DNA of 64,000 nucleotides from Rickettsiales bacterium. Lineage in GTDB: Bacteria > Bacteroidota > Bacteroidia > Cytophagales > Cyclobacteriaceae. The translations under genes were made by a program, and so were the position numbers. The DNA is taken from positions 20,771-84,770 of the forward strand of contig PBTY01000090.1 of the NCBI GenBank assembly GCA_002729235.1. The letters are read 5' to 3'. How positions within the stretch are numbered: the first letter of the stretch is position 1; each line of letters starts with the position of its first letter. The notes under the pieces are model-generated. The model made no database searches. It worked only from the letters and a program-made list of their open reading frames with translations, and was not told where the DNA came from. Below, piece by piece: positions 9,056 through 18,674 of the stretch.

Positions 9056-12000
9056 TTATTTGGCTCTCTTGAATCTTCTCAAGTCCATCGTATGTGGATA
9101 CTCCGGATGAACAGGTTCCTCTACCACGTTGAATTCAGTAACAAGGTTCTCCTTAGTTACAAATCGTCCCACCGATTGATTTTCAACAACCTTTGGCTCT
9201 ACAAAGTTTATCGAATGGCCAAAATCAAAGAAACGCGAAATACGGCGTGCTTCAGCTTCGAAGCTATTGACAGGGAAGGTATCATAGCTACGACCACCAG
9301 GATGAGCCACATGGTACTTACAGGCCGCCACAGACTTCTTAGTCCATGTATCGTACAAATCAATCGTCAATGGAGTGTCTACTTCTATAGTCGGATGCAA
9401 TGCCGATGGCGGCTGCCACGCTCGATATCGAATTCCTGCCACATATTCTCCCTGTACTCCAGTATTCTTTAGGGCAATTCGAATCCCATTACAAAGTAAA
9501 TAATACCTTGAGTCAGTCAATCCAGTGACCTTAACCTGTAATCTTTCCAAAGAGGAATCCACAAATCGAGCAGTACCAGAATTTGATATTTCTTCACCTA
9601 ATACATGCCATGGTTCGATCGCCATCTTTAATTCAATGTGGATATCGTCAACTTGAAGTTCTCCAAGGAATGGGAACCTGAAACTGAAAAACGGATCAAA
9701 CCAGGACATATCAAACGCATATCCTGCAGACTGTAGATCATTGACTACCTCATTGAGATCCTTATAGCAATAGTGTGGTAATAAGAATCTATCATGAAGT
9801 GAAGTGCCCCACCGCACCAGTTTGTGATTGTATGGCTTCTTCCAGAACCAACTTAATAATCCTCGAATCAACAGCATTTGTACCATACTCATTCGGAAAT
9901 GAGGCGGCATATCAAAACCTCTAAATTCCAGAATACCCAGTCTGCCGGAGCTGCTGTCAGGTGAGTAAAGTTTGTCAATGCAAAACTCTGCACGATGCGT
10001 ATTGCCAGTAATATCAACCAATAGGTTTCTAAAAATCCGATCAACTAGCCAATATGGGACTTGGTCTTCCGATAAATCTGGAATCTGCTGAAAGGCGATC
10101 TCTAGTTCATAAAGCATCTCATCACGGCCTTCGTCAACACGTGGAGCCTGACTTGTAGGACCAATAAACTGTGAGGAGAACAAGTACGACAATGATGGGT
10201 GATGCTGCCAATAAGTGATGAAGCTTTTTAGAACATCTGGCCTCCTAAGTAATGGACTATCAGCTGGTTTGAGACCACCTAATGTCACATGGTTTCCACC
10301 ACCAGTCCCTGTGTGACGTCCATCGAGATTAAACTTTTCGGTAGTTAGTCTTGATTCACGAGCACATGTATACAAGGTCTCATAGTTATTCAACAACTCT
10401 CTCCAGGTGGTTGATGGATGAATGTTTACCTCGATAACCCCAGGATCAGGAGTGATCATGAATTTCTGCAATCGGTTATCTGATGGAGGATCATATCCCT
10501 CAATTAACACCGGAATACCTAACCTGGAAGCAACATGCTCTACAGCTGTTACTAGACCCAGGTAATGCTCCAGCAACATGACCGGTGGAAAAAACACAAA
10601 AAGCTTTCCTTGTCTAACTTCAATTACCAAACAGGTTTTGAATATTTCAGCACTGGTATTGTTGTCTCCTGATTGTGTTTGATCGTTATAAATAGTTTCA
10701 CCAGAAGCTAATACTTCTTCCTCTGCAAAACGATCTCTTTCAAATTCTTTAGGCTCTTTCTCAACATCTTGAATAGACTCTAACGGTAAACGCAAACCCG
10801 CTGGAGAATTACCCGGAATAAGAAATAGATGGTTTCGTCTGAATTGCCACTGACAACTTTGCCAACTGGAACAATCAGTATCCCAACGAATAGGAATCGA
10901 ATAAGCCACAGGAATATCCAAACCATCATTGAGAAGCTCAGCTAGCTTTTGTCGCTCTAGTGGAGACTTCAAGTCAACTTTCAAAGGATCGACATTAGTA
11001 GGGATCTTACTTTCTTCCCAAATGAAGTAAAAAGGGTCCTCATAAGCGGGCAGTGCAAGATTGGAATCAATATTCAATTCTTGTGCAAGTTCATTGGTAA
11101 ACTTCTCAGCAGCCTTATGATCTATGCCATAATCCTTGGAGATATCCGCTAACCATTTCGGCTCATTCCAGATAGGCTGATTATCAAGTCGCCAGTAGCA
11201 AGCAAGTTTCCAGCGCGGTAGTGGTTCACCAGGATACCACTTTCCTTGTCCATATTGCATCAAAGCCCCTACACCGAACTTGTCCTTCACTTTATGAAAC
11301 AAGGTATTAGCGAGGCTTCTTTTGTGCTCTCCATCAGCTGAGGAGTTCCATTCTGGTGCATCATTGTTATCTATACCTACGAAAGTTGGTTCACCTCCCA
11401 TGGTTAACCGAACATCGTTTGCAAATAAATCAGCATCTACCTGATCTCCAACCGCAATGATCTGTTCCCATTGCTGATCACTATATGGTTTGGTGACTCG
11501 TGGTTTTTCAAGAATACGAGTTACTTCATTCTCAAATTCAAATTTGGTTTCACAAGGCTCCGCAAAACCTGAAATTGGCGCGGCACTCTGAGGATCAGGA
11601 GTACAGGCCAAAGGAATATGTCCTTCACCAGCAAAAAGTCCAGAAGTAGCATCCAAACCGATCCATCCTGCACCAGGGATATAAACTTCCGCCCAGGCAT
11701 GTAAATCCGTGAAATCCTCTTCTGCTCCGGAAGGACCATCCAGCGATTTCTCGTCAGCCTTTAATTGGATCAGATAACCTGAAGCAAACCTGGTGGCCAA
11801 CCCCATATGACGAAGGACTTGAACCAGTAGCCATGAGAAATCACGACAAGATCCAGAACCAAGTTTTAATGTTTCCTCACATGATTGGACCCCTGTTTCT
11901 AATCTAATATTGTATTTTAACTCATTGTATACTAGCTGGTTAACAGCTACTAACAAATCAATGGTTGTAATATCTTTGGTAATTAATGCTTTAGCTCTTT

Positions 12001-12394
12001 TCAGAAAATCCAGCAGATAAGAATCATTCTCTGTTTCCTCAAGATAAGGTTGAAGTTGACGCTTAAGGGAGGAATCATAGGCAAAAGGAAACTTATTGGC
12101 ATACTCTTCTATGAAAAAGTCAAATGGATTGATGACCACCATATCTGCAATCACTTCTACATCCACCTCGAAATGATCTACCTTCTCCGGGAAGACAATT
12201 CTGGCCATGTAATTACCAAAAGGATCTTGTTGCCAATTAATGAAATGATTCTCTGGCTTGATGTGTAGTGAATATCCTTTAATCAGAGTCCTGGAGTGAG
12301 GTGCTGGTCGCAATCGAATTACTTGTGGACTTAACTCAATGTGCCGATCATAACTGTATTTGGTATAATGGCGGACTGCAACTCGAATGGACAT
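9056..12394 (-). CDS. Transglutaminase fused to DUF2126 putative amidoligase
   Basis: A 1,112-aa protein and the first gene of the operon. Residues 1-270 hold a transglutaminase N-terminal domain and core with a visible triad: C183 (GSGSCRDFSW), H232 (DLHAWAEVY) and D248 (GLDATSG). The remaining roughly 800 residues are DUF2126, described as a putative amidoligase with a glutamine-synthetase-like fold; the stretches LTMGGEPTFVGID and GTGGGNHVTLGG are typical. No signal peptide. Together with the ATP-grasp/alpha-E fusion and the second transglutaminase it makes a complete predicted peptide-synthesis or protein-modification set. The start at ATG 12394 fits the canonical family N-terminus MSIRVAVRHYTKY. 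Confidence 0.92.
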   Translation of the reverse strand: MSIRVAVRHYTKYSYDRHIELSPQVIRLRPAPHSRTLIKGYSLHIKPENHFINWQQDPFGNYMARIVFPEKVDHFEVDVEVIADMVVINPFDFFIEEYANKFPFAYDSSLKRQLQPYLEETENDSYLLDFLKRAKALITKDITTIDLLVAVNQLVYNELKYNIRLETGVQSCEETLKLGSGSCRDFSWLLVQVLRHMGLATRFASGYLIQLKADEKSLDGPSGAEEDFTDLHAWAEVYIPGAGWIGLDATSGLFAGEGHIPLACTPDPQSAAPISGFAEPCETKFEFENEVTRILEKPRVTKPYSDQQWEQIIAVGDQVDADLFANDVRLTMGGEPTFVGIDNNDAPEWNSSADGEHKRSLANTLFHKVKDKFGVGALMQYGQGKWYPGEPLPRWKLACYWRLDNQPIWNEPKWLADISKDYGIDHKAAEKFTNELAQELNIDSNLALPAYEDPFYFIWEESKIPTNVDPLKVDLKSPLERQKLAELLNDGLDIPVAYSIPIRWDTDCSSWQSCQWQFRRNHLFLIPGNSPAGLRLPLESIQDVEKEPKEFERDRFAEEEVLASGETIYNDQTQSGDNNTSAEIFKTCLVIEVRQGKLFVFFPPVMLLEHYLGLVTAVEHVASRLGIPVLIEGYDPPSDNRLQKFMITPDPGVIEVNIHPSTTWRELLNNYETLYTCARESRLTTEKFNLDGRHTGTGGGNHVTLGGLKPADSPLLRRPDVLKSFITYWQHHPSLSYLFSSQFIGPTSQAPRVDEGRDEMLYELEIAFQQIPDLSEDQVPYWLVDRIFRNLLVDITGNTHRAEFCIDKLYSPDSSSGRLGILEFRGFDMPPHFRMSMVQMLLIRGLLSWFWKKPYNHKLVRWGTSLHDRFLLPHYCYKDLNEVVNDLQSAGYAFDMSWFDPFFSFRFPFLGELQVDDIHIELKMAIEPWHVLGEEISNSGTARFVDSSLERLQVKVTGLTDSRYYLLCNGIRIALKNTGVQGEYVAGIRYRAWQPPSALHPTIEVDTPLTIDLYDTWTKKSVAACKYHVAHPGGRSYDTFPVNSFEAEARRISRFFDFGHSINFVEPKVVENQSVGRFVTKENLVTEFNVVEEPVHPEYPHTMDLRRFKRAK

Positions 12395-12488
12395 GTATGA
12401 TATGGATATAAAACAGATACAAAAACAATAACATAATTAAGCAAAAATGATGATCTATACCAATACACGATGATTATTAGCATCTATT

Positions 12489-12536
12489 AAAAAAACACCA
12501 CCAGTTGATCGAAATAACTCAATCAACCGGTGTTTT
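12489..12536 (-). terminator. Leftward-pointing hairpin plus T7 in a divergent intergenic region
   Basis: Left arm AAAACACC-acca-GTTGAT (12492-12509) pairs with ATCAAC-c-GGTGTTTT (12522-12536), with one asymmetric interior bulge. On the minus strand the stem is followed by seven T (plus-strand A run 12489-12495), the layout of an intrinsic terminator reading left. It lies about 95 bases upstream of the first gene of the ATP-grasp operon, where no leftward gene is known to end, so it may close an unannotated minus-strand RNA or act as an attenuator. Confidence 0.5.
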
Positions 12537-12556
12537 AGAGTTGATATCTACTCTCT

Positions 12557-12817
12557 ATGGCAATCGACTTTTTCTCAGCCGATATGATGGATGTCATAGG
12601 AAAAGTGTTGGGAAGAATTTATCTTAAATATGCATTATTAAAGCAAAAAGAGATGAATATCTGGGTAAAACAATTATTTATCATTCTTTTGATCATTGCC
12701 TTCACTCCATTAGCATTTGGATTAATGCCATTGTTAGTTGTTATAGGAATAATCGGAAGTATTTACATGATAATTGCTGCAAGTAATGAACAACATCATC
12801 ACCATCATTTTGAGTGA
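12557..12817 (+). CDS. Small membrane protein with a His-rich tail
   Basis: An 86-aa frame with an ATG start. The N-terminal third is amphipathic and charged, then one long hydrophobic region (about 38-75) with Pro and Gly at its middle (FTPLAFGLMP) looks like a helical hairpin. The C-terminus is NEQHHHHHFE: five consecutive His, a possible metal-binding tail facing one side of the membrane. No family recognised. It stands alone between the divergent ATP-grasp operon and the lipid-kinase gene. Coding status is supported by the membrane pattern only. Confidence 0.5.
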   Translation: MAIDFFSADMMDVIGKVLGRIYLKYALLKQKEMNIWVKQLFIILLIIAFTPLAFGLMPLLVVIGIIGSIYMIIAASNEQHHHHHFE

Positions 12818-12925
12818 GTGAACGAAGCGATTATCTAGTATGTAAAGCAGCATCCCAATGGACGCACGGGGAATCTCTATGCCAACACTGAACAGCCACA
12901 GCTTTAACATTTTCATAACCTAAAA

Positions 12926-12959
12926 TTGAAATCTCTCTAATTCGTTCCTTCTACATTTG
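12926..12959 (+). promoter_or_regulatory. Bacteroidetes-type promoter for the lipid-kinase gene
   Basis: TTG (12926-12928), a 23-bp spacer and TACATTTG (12952-12959) match the Bacteroidetes -33/-7 consensus TTG-N17-23-TAnnTTTG. Transcription would begin only about 10 bases before the ATG at 12975, giving a very short leader. Confidence 0.6.
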
Positions 12960-12974
12960 CACTGCATTAGATCC

Positions 12975-13847
12975 ATGGAAAAGGAGCGCATACTATTTAT
13001 CGTCAACCCCATATCTGGAGGTAAGAAAAGTCGATTCAAACAAGAACAGGTAGAAAAACACCTCGATCTTAATCGCTTCAGCTATAAAATCTACGAGACT
13101 AAAGAAGCCGGTGATGGCTACAAAAAGGTTAAAAATAAAATTGACAAATATGATGGCTTTATAGCTGTTGGTGGAGATGGCACGGTCAATGAAGTTTTCA
13201 CTGCAATAGTTAATTCCACTAAATGGTTTTCGGTAATTCCTAATGGATCAGGAAATGGGTTAGCACGTACTCTGAAAATACCAATGGATGTACCTGGAGC
13301 CATTAAGCACCTGAATAAGGCCTCAGTCGAGAAAATCGATTATGCTTTGATCAATGGTGAACCCTTTATCAATGTGGCAGGTGTAGGTTTTGATGCCAAA
13401 ATTGCCAATAAGTTCAAAAAGAGTACCGAGCGGGGTTTTAAAACCTATGCTGAAATCACACTCAATGAGCTTAAAAAGATGCGATCACATAAAGTGAAAA
13501 TTGCATTTGACAAAGAGCAGATAACCAAGCGTGTATTGCTAGTGAGTTTTGCCAATTCTAGTCAGTTTGGAAACAATGCGCACATCGCCCCTAATGCTAA
13601 ATTGAATGACGGACAGTTACGAGTAGTTACCTTTAAACCATTCCATTGGGCCTCTTTGCCCTATTTGGCCTGGCTAATGTTCAATCGATCAATTGACAAA
13701 TCAAAACTTCATCAGGAATACGTAATTAAGAAAGCCACGATTACTAGCAAAAAGAAGATACATCTCCACATAGATGGAGAAGCTCGAGGAAAAGTGAAGA
13801 AGATCGACCTGGAAGTGGTCTCGGGTGGAATTCAGGTAATGGCTTAA
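12975..13847 (+). CDS. Diacylglycerol kinase catalytic-domain lipid kinase (YegS/DgkB-like)
   Basis: A 290-aa protein from ATG 12975; the upstream TTG lies inside the -7 promoter box and cannot be used. The N-terminal domain carries the phosphate-clamp motif NPISGGKKS near residue 12 and the nucleotide-binding GGDGTVNE at about 62-69, followed by PNGSGNGLAR, all signature sequences of the DAGK_cat family. The C-terminal part is the beta-rich NAD-kinase-like domain with AGVGFDA. The reaction is ATP-dependent phosphorylation of diacylglycerol or a related lipid at the membrane. Its stop overlaps that of the convergent GH1 gene within a shared TTAA. Confidence 0.9.
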   Translation: MEKERILFIVNPISGGKKSRFKQEQVEKHLDLNRFSYKIYETKEAGDGYKKVKNKIDKYDGFIAVGGDGTVNEVFTAIVNSTKWFSVIPNGSGNGLARTLKIPMDVPGAIKHLNKASVEKIDYALINGEPFINVAGVGFDAKIANKFKKSTERGFKTYAEITLNELKKMRSHKVKIAFDKEQITKRVLLVSFANSSQFGNNAHIAPNAKLNDGQLRVVTFKPFHWASLPYLAWLMFNRSIDKSKLHQEYVIKKATITSKKKIHLHIDGEARGKVKKIDLEVVSGGIQVMA

Positions 13848-15178
13848 TTCAAACTTTCTCTTTTATTCAAGAGGTATTTCTTAATCATTTTCCGACTGAT
13901 CTTCTTCTTCTTACAGATCTCACCATAGAACTTCCCACTATCTCTTAAAGTGCGTTCCTGGGTTTCATAGTCGTTGTGATACAAGCCAAATCGTGCACTC
14001 ACTCCTTCTGCCCATTCAAAATTATCCATGGTAGACCAATGATAATATCGACGTATGTCTATCCCCTTTTTGATGGCTTTATTGAGTTGTTTCAGGTGAT
14101 CATAAATGAATTTAGCCCGCTGTTCATCATTCGCATCACATATCCCATTCTCAGTGATAAAAATTGGAATTTTATAGCGCCGATATACCTTCTTGCAGAT
14201 TCGAAACAATCCTCTTGGATAAATCTCCCAACCCAAATCATTGACCGCTTTACCCTTCTTGACATACAATTCATTGAATAAGGTGCCTGGGTTGTAAATA
14301 CCTTTAACCAGATCTCTGGAGTAATAATTGATCCCAATAAAATCGCAGTAGTTCTTTCGCGGAAACTCACGATGCCACTTCAAAGGAAACACAAATCGAG
14401 CGTGAGTCATAGCTTCCAGGTACATCATCTGAAAAAGGTGATTACTTACGTAAGCAGCCATTTTGGTCAAGTGACGCTTATCAAACATGTCGAAGATCCG
14501 GAGATGATGAGCCACTCCTACATGTATTTGCTCCTTCTTATGTCCTTTTGCTTCTAATTGCTTATGAATCTGATCGTATGCCTTTAAATGGGCCTTAGCG
14601 AAGTGATTTGCTCCTCGAAGATACTTTCTCACCTTTCCGCGCATTCCAGGAGGCCAGCGGCCTTCAAAATAACCAAAGAACAAATACACATTCGGTTCGT
14701 TGATAGTCACCCAATCCGTAACCAAATCACCTAACTCATCCACGACAAAGCGAACGTATTTTAGATAACGATCAACGCACTTTGGATTGATCCAGCCACC
14801 ATCATCTTCCATCCAAAGCGGATTGGAAAAGTGCCAAAGTGTAACCAGGGGTCTAATATTATTCTTTAGCAAAAGCTTGATTTCCTTCCGATACAGGTCA
14901 ATCCCTTCCTTACTAAAATGACCTTCTTCGGGTTCTATCCGACTCCACTCAATACCCATCCGGTAGGTCTCCGTGTGAATGGCCTTAAGAAGTTTCACAT
15001 CAGATTTGATGTGGTTGATATGATCACAAGCTACTTTGCTATGAGAGCCGTCTTGTATCTTTCCAAGCTCAGACCACCTGTACCAGTTGTGAGGTTGTTC
15101 TCCTCCTTCGATGTGAGTCGCAGCCGTAGCTGACCCCATTAAGAGATCTTCTGGTAGTTTAAATGTCTTATAGGCCAT
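13844..15178 (-). CDS. Glycoside hydrolase family 1 (beta-glucosidase-like)
   Basis: A 444-aa protein of normal GH1 length. The acid/base Glu is E161 in VTINEPN and the nucleophile is E343 in FITENG, both in the classical GH1 context. The N-terminal GSATAATHIEGG and late YYHWSTMDNFEWAEG are further hallmarks. No signal peptide, so it is cytoplasmic and acts on imported beta-linked di- or oligosaccharides or glycosides. The usual QxEG start motif is here HIEGG (residues 22-26), so His replaces the glycone-binding Gln, which may shift substrate preference. Monocistronic; it converges with the lipid-kinase gene. Confidence 0.9.
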   Translation of the reverse strand: MAYKTFKLPEDLLMGSATAATHIEGGEQPHNWYRWSELGKIQDGSHSKVACDHINHIKSDVKLLKAIHTETYRMGIEWSRIEPEEGHFSKEGIDLYRKEIKLLLKNNIRPLVTLWHFSNPLWMEDDGGWINPKCVDRYLKYVRFVVDELGDLVTDWVTINEPNVYLFFGYFEGRWPPGMRGKVRKYLRGANHFAKAHLKAYDQIHKQLEAKGHKKEQIHVGVAHHLRIFDMFDKRHLTKMAAYVSNHLFQMMYLEAMTHARFVFPLKWHREFPRKNYCDFIGINYYSRDLVKGIYNPGTLFNELYVKKGKAVNDLGWEIYPRGLFRICKKVYRRYKIPIFITENGICDANDEQRAKFIYDHLKQLNKAIKKGIDIRRYYHWSTMDNFEWAEGVSARFGLYHNDYETQERTLRDSGKFYGEICKKKKISRKMIKKYLLNKRESLN

Positions 15179-15242
15179 ATGACAGCCACCAAGCTAAATC
15201 AAAGGAATTAATTTAAGGTTATGTGGATATTAAGTCTTAGAA

Positions 15243-15896
15243 TCAATAAGGCAATACCCAAACATCTTCACCATAAGAAGTGAAATTTCCAACAGAAGCA
15301 TCAGCTTGTTCTTTGGAATCGAAATCAGCTAGTGATACTCTGAAGAAGATGTGCTTATCAGTCTCATGACGAATGATCTTCGCAATATTGCCTTCCTTAG
15401 CAAGCTTATTGGCATAATCTAAAGCCAAATCTTCATCAATACTGCTGGAAACAATGACGTAAAATCTACCTGTTCTCTCTTCAACCCTTTCAACGATTCC
15501 GGCAGCTCTTCTCGCTTCTAACTCTGCCAATTCTGCCAATTTAGCATTGACAATGGATAATTGATCTTTAGGTTTTTGCTCATTTGGAAACAAAGAAGAA
15601 GCCTCAGAATATTTGGACTTAGCTTCCTGCCAGTTTTCTTGCTCAAATGCAGCATCTGCATCCTTAATTAACTGATCAAATTTCACCTTATCTTTGGATA
15701 ATTGCTCTTGCCGCTTCTTTTCTGCTTCAGCCTTAGCCAGTTGTTCCTGTCTTGCTTTTTCTTTAGCAGCTTGCTCCGGCTTGTACATCAAAAAGTACCA
15801 TGCCCCTATCAGACCACCAATCACCACTACCAGGATCACAACTAATCCAACTATTTTGCCACTGTTATTTGAAGTTTCGCTCATTGGGTTAACCAT
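15243..15896 (-). CDS. Membrane-anchored SPOR-domain protein with coiled coil
   Basis: A 217-aa protein. One N-terminal TM helix (about 17-38) is followed by a long Lys/Glu/Gln-rich coiled coil (about 42-75), a short TPR-like helix pair (about 72-115, with AFEQENWQEAKSKY) and a C-terminal SPOR-like domain (about 143-217, GRFYVIVSSSIDEDLA to GEDVWVLPY). SPOR domains bind denuded peptidoglycan glycans, often at the division site, so a periplasmic cell-wall role is likely. Two ATG codons, at 15896 and 15884, are possible starts; neither changes the domain content. Confidence 0.8.
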   Translation of the reverse strand: MVNPMSETSNNSGKIVGLVVILVVVIGGLIGAWYFLMYKPEQAAKEKARQEQLAKAEAEKKRQEQLSKDKVKFDQLIKDADAAFEQENWQEAKSKYSEASSLFPNEQKPKDQLSIVNAKLAELAELEARRAAGIVERVEERTGRFYVIVSSSIDEDLALDYANKLAKEGNIAKIIRHETDKHIFFRVSLADFDSKEQADASVGNFTSYGEDVWVLPY

Positions 15897-15957
15897 TTAA
15901 TAAAATTAAAGGTAACTAAATGGGATAATATTGTCATAATATAAGTTCAGGAACCTC

Positions 15958-18561
15958 CTATTCTATGATTAGCTTCCTTTTATAAGATTGCTTATCCGTC
16001 CGAATATGCAATATGTATATACCCCTTTCCAAATGTTGTAGATCTAGCGATAGAGAATTATGTTGGGCTTTCAATTCTTTGATCAAACTACCAGATAAAT
16101 CGTAAAGCATTACACTTTCTAATGAACTGAATGAATTGATTTGAACACGCTCATTGGTTGGGTTCGGATAAACAGAAACTACCGGATCAGACACGTTAGA
16201 TAGAGTGATATAAGGCAATGTGTTCTCAATGTCCCAATTAGCAGCATCATTATTATCTGTATCTAGATCAGTCAACACCAGGAAATATCCTTCTCCATCA
16301 GCTTCAATAGGCCAAGGTGCTTCATCAGAGTAGGTTACTTCATCAATTAGCATCCCAAAGCCATTGAGTAATGAAATAGTCTGTCCTCCATTGTTTAAGC
16401 TTCGGCTAAATTCATCGAATGGTAAAAATTGATATGCCTCTTTAAATGCGTCTGTCTCATTTGCCAAAAACACACTATTTCCGGCCTCTAACAAACTATT
16501 AGCGGGAAACTGATAAACTAATCCCGTCCCTCCAATGTATATACCTGTAAGGTCTACCGTAGAACTACCGGCATTGGTTATTTCAATAAACTCCAAATCC
16601 TTTTCTCCATCACCATCCTCTGTCATTGGATGATAATTGATTCTGTTGATGACCAATTTTGGAACACTTTCTCCAAAACAGTTTTGCCCATTGTCCATCT
16701 GAATGGTCATCCAGCTAACCCGATCATAAATCCAGCGTTTCATGGCGACTAAATGTTGTTCGTAATCATCTGATATCCCCCAACGAGCATAATTTCTAGC
16801 CACCGCCTCTTTGGTATTGTCATGAACCTGATCGATTAGGGTATTAATCTCACTTGGATGTAGTGGTTGACCAGGTGCAGTCAATTCTAACCACCGCTTA
16901 CTTAGGTAACATTTAAAAGTCGGATCTTCATACAAGTCTCTCCAAAATTTAGCACCCATATTATCACCATCATCAAATTGCCAAACGTAGGTGTGACTTC
17001 TATCAAATCCCCATGAAAACAAATCATTTCCATAGGTCAAATTAAAATCCCAGACAGGGCCAGCTCGTAGCTTTCCAGCGCGATCTTTGTGAAAATAGGT
17101 GCTGTATTGATAGGCATCAGCGTTAGAAGCCAACTCATTTACGATCATAAAATCGATAAAAGAAGGGAGATCAATGATAGCTGGGTAGCCATTTTCTAAA
17201 TCTGCATCATGAGCCGAGGCCTCTCTTTCCAAATCAAAAAACACATCCTGAATGTATTGATTCTGCAGTGAAGTGACTTCATCTGGTTTTGGATGCTCAT
17301 GGATAAAGGCTGTTTGCCAACCATTGTAATTATCCATATACCAGGCCGCCACATCGATCCCTTCAGTTTTATCGGACTTGGTTATGTATCCACCGGTTAA
17401 TGACTTACCCTCATTATCATCCGGGTCTATTTTATTGATATCTATTCTATTATCATCAGCTTTTAGCTTTTCTTGAAGTACATAAAGCCCCTGGTAGTTT
17501 CCATTAAGTATCACTTCACAATAACGTCCTCTGGAAGCATACTGTCCCATTTTCAAAGAAAGTTGATAAGAAATATAGTCACGCATCAGTGAAGGATCGA
17601 AAGCAAAACCATTCAAAATCCAATCATTTTCTTTGGGCATGCTCAAGAGACTCACATTATCCTTTTCACCCACCTCATCATAGGTAGTCAAGGCATACTG
17701 TTTCTTGTCGAAACAACAATTGGAGGTAGCCCCCCTGATTTCTATTTGAATAGCTCCATCAAAATCAATACTCTCTAGATTGGACACATCAGTAACTGCA
17801 TTTTGCATCCCCTCACCATTGTCAATTATGATCATGGATGCACCTATTTTAGGTTCATTGGGAATAGATTGGCCCCCTTCAGTGTTGATAATAACGATTG
17901 GGAGGTTGGATGTTTCCAAAATAACCTCTTCCATAAACACCGGTTCATCAAACCAATCGGGTACCGCTCTATAATTATTGGAGGTTGTATTAATCCCTAG
18001 TGAGAGAATCGGAATTGATGTCATATCGGATGAAGTCAAACTTTCATTATGCACTTCTACTGCAAGAATATTAGCACCATCCAATAGCAATGATTGATCT
18101 ACTTCCCAACGTTCGGGATCGGACCCATTATACAGCAATGCCTCATGCAAACCGTCTGAAGCTTGATCAAACGCTGGAGGATCTCCTGAGACAAGAGATC
18201 TTGCTATTTCAGTTCCATTGAGGTAGGCTACAAATCCATCATCATAATCCATATCCAACACAACTTGCTCAACATCTGCTAGAGTTATCACTTCGAATTG
18301 ATGCCTCATATACACCACCAGAGAAGTCTCAATGATGGTTTGATCGTCACCATCCCCATATCCGATTCCAGTAGGACCACTCTCCCATTGAGAATCATCA
18401 AAATTCAGTTGTGTCCATTCCACAGAGGGTTGAGCTGTGGGTATTTGGTAATTCCAGCTATCACCAGGAAGTATGACGCTTTCCCAGTGATCCGTTTGGG
18501 CTATCACGGCAATGCTAAATATAAAAAATATGCTCAGGGGAATTAAGCGAATTCTCATCAT
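15958..18561 (-). CDS. Secreted CotH-kinase protein with lamin-tail and T9SS sorting domains
   Basis: An 867-aa secreted protein. Signal peptide at 1-21 (ends AVIAQ). A carbohydrate-binding-like beta-sandwich follows (about 25-185), then a CotH kinase domain (about 210-620) with IRGATSNCCFDKKQYA, the nucleotide-binding-like ENDWILNGFAFD and the metal-site-like VWDFNLTYGND. A lamin-tail domain (about 665-775, INRINYHPMTEDGDGEKDLEFIEI) and a C-terminal T9SS type A sorting domain (about 795-867, VYPNPTNERVQI and GIYILHI) complete it. CotH proteins phosphorylate protein targets; in Bacteroidota the role of this architecture is not established. The T9SS tail implies export across the outer membrane and surface attachment or release. 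Confidence 0.9.
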   Translation of the reverse strand: MMRIRLIPLSIFFIFSIAVIAQTDHWESVILPGDSWNYQIPTAQPSVEWTQLNFDDSQWESGPTGIGYGDGDDQTIIETSLVVYMRHQFEVITLADVEQVVLDMDYDDGFVAYLNGTEIARSLVSGDPPAFDQASDGLHEALLYNGSDPERWEVDQSLLLDGANILAVEVHNESLTSSDMTSIPILSLGINTTSNNYRAVPDWFDEPVFMEEVILETSNLPIVIINTEGGQSIPNEPKIGASMIIIDNGEGMQNAVTDVSNLESIDFDGAIQIEIRGATSNCCFDKKQYALTTYDEVGEKDNVSLLSMPKENDWILNGFAFDPSLMRDYISYQLSLKMGQYASRGRYCEVILNGNYQGLYVLQEKLKADDNRIDINKIDPDDNEGKSLTGGYITKSDKTEGIDVAAWYMDNYNGWQTAFIHEHPKPDEVTSLQNQYIQDVFFDLEREASAHDADLENGYPAIIDLPSFIDFMIVNELASNADAYQYSTYFHKDRAGKLRAGPVWDFNLTYGNDLFSWGFDRSHTYVWQFDDGDNMGAKFWRDLYEDPTFKCYLSKRWLELTAPGQPLHPSEINTLIDQVHDNTKEAVARNYARWGISDDYEQHLVAMKRWIYDRVSWMTIQMDNGQNCFGESVPKLVINRINYHPMTEDGDGEKDLEFIEITNAGSSTVDLTGIYIGGTGLVYQFPANSLLEAGNSVFLANETDAFKEAYQFLPFDEFSRSLNNGGQTISLLNGFGMLIDEVTYSDEAPWPIEADGEGYFLVLTDLDTDNNDAANWDIENTLPYITLSNVSDPVVSVYPNPTNERVQINSFSSLESVMLYDLSGSLIKELKAQHNSLSLDLQHLERGIYILHIRTDKQSYKRKLIIE

Positions 18562-18674
18562 TATTTAGTTGTTGTATCCTTAAAGATAGATGAAATAGGA
18601 CTATCTGTTTATAAAATGTTATATCCAATAGCGCTCATTTTCAATTGGGGTTATCTTCGCATCTAACAATTGCT

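Noticed and set aside
12734..12916. Minus-strand 60-codon frame opposite the His-tailed protein
   Set aside because: It runs through the reverse complement of the His-rich gene; no start context or family. It remains possible that a non-coding RNA lies here, as noted for the leftward hairpin.
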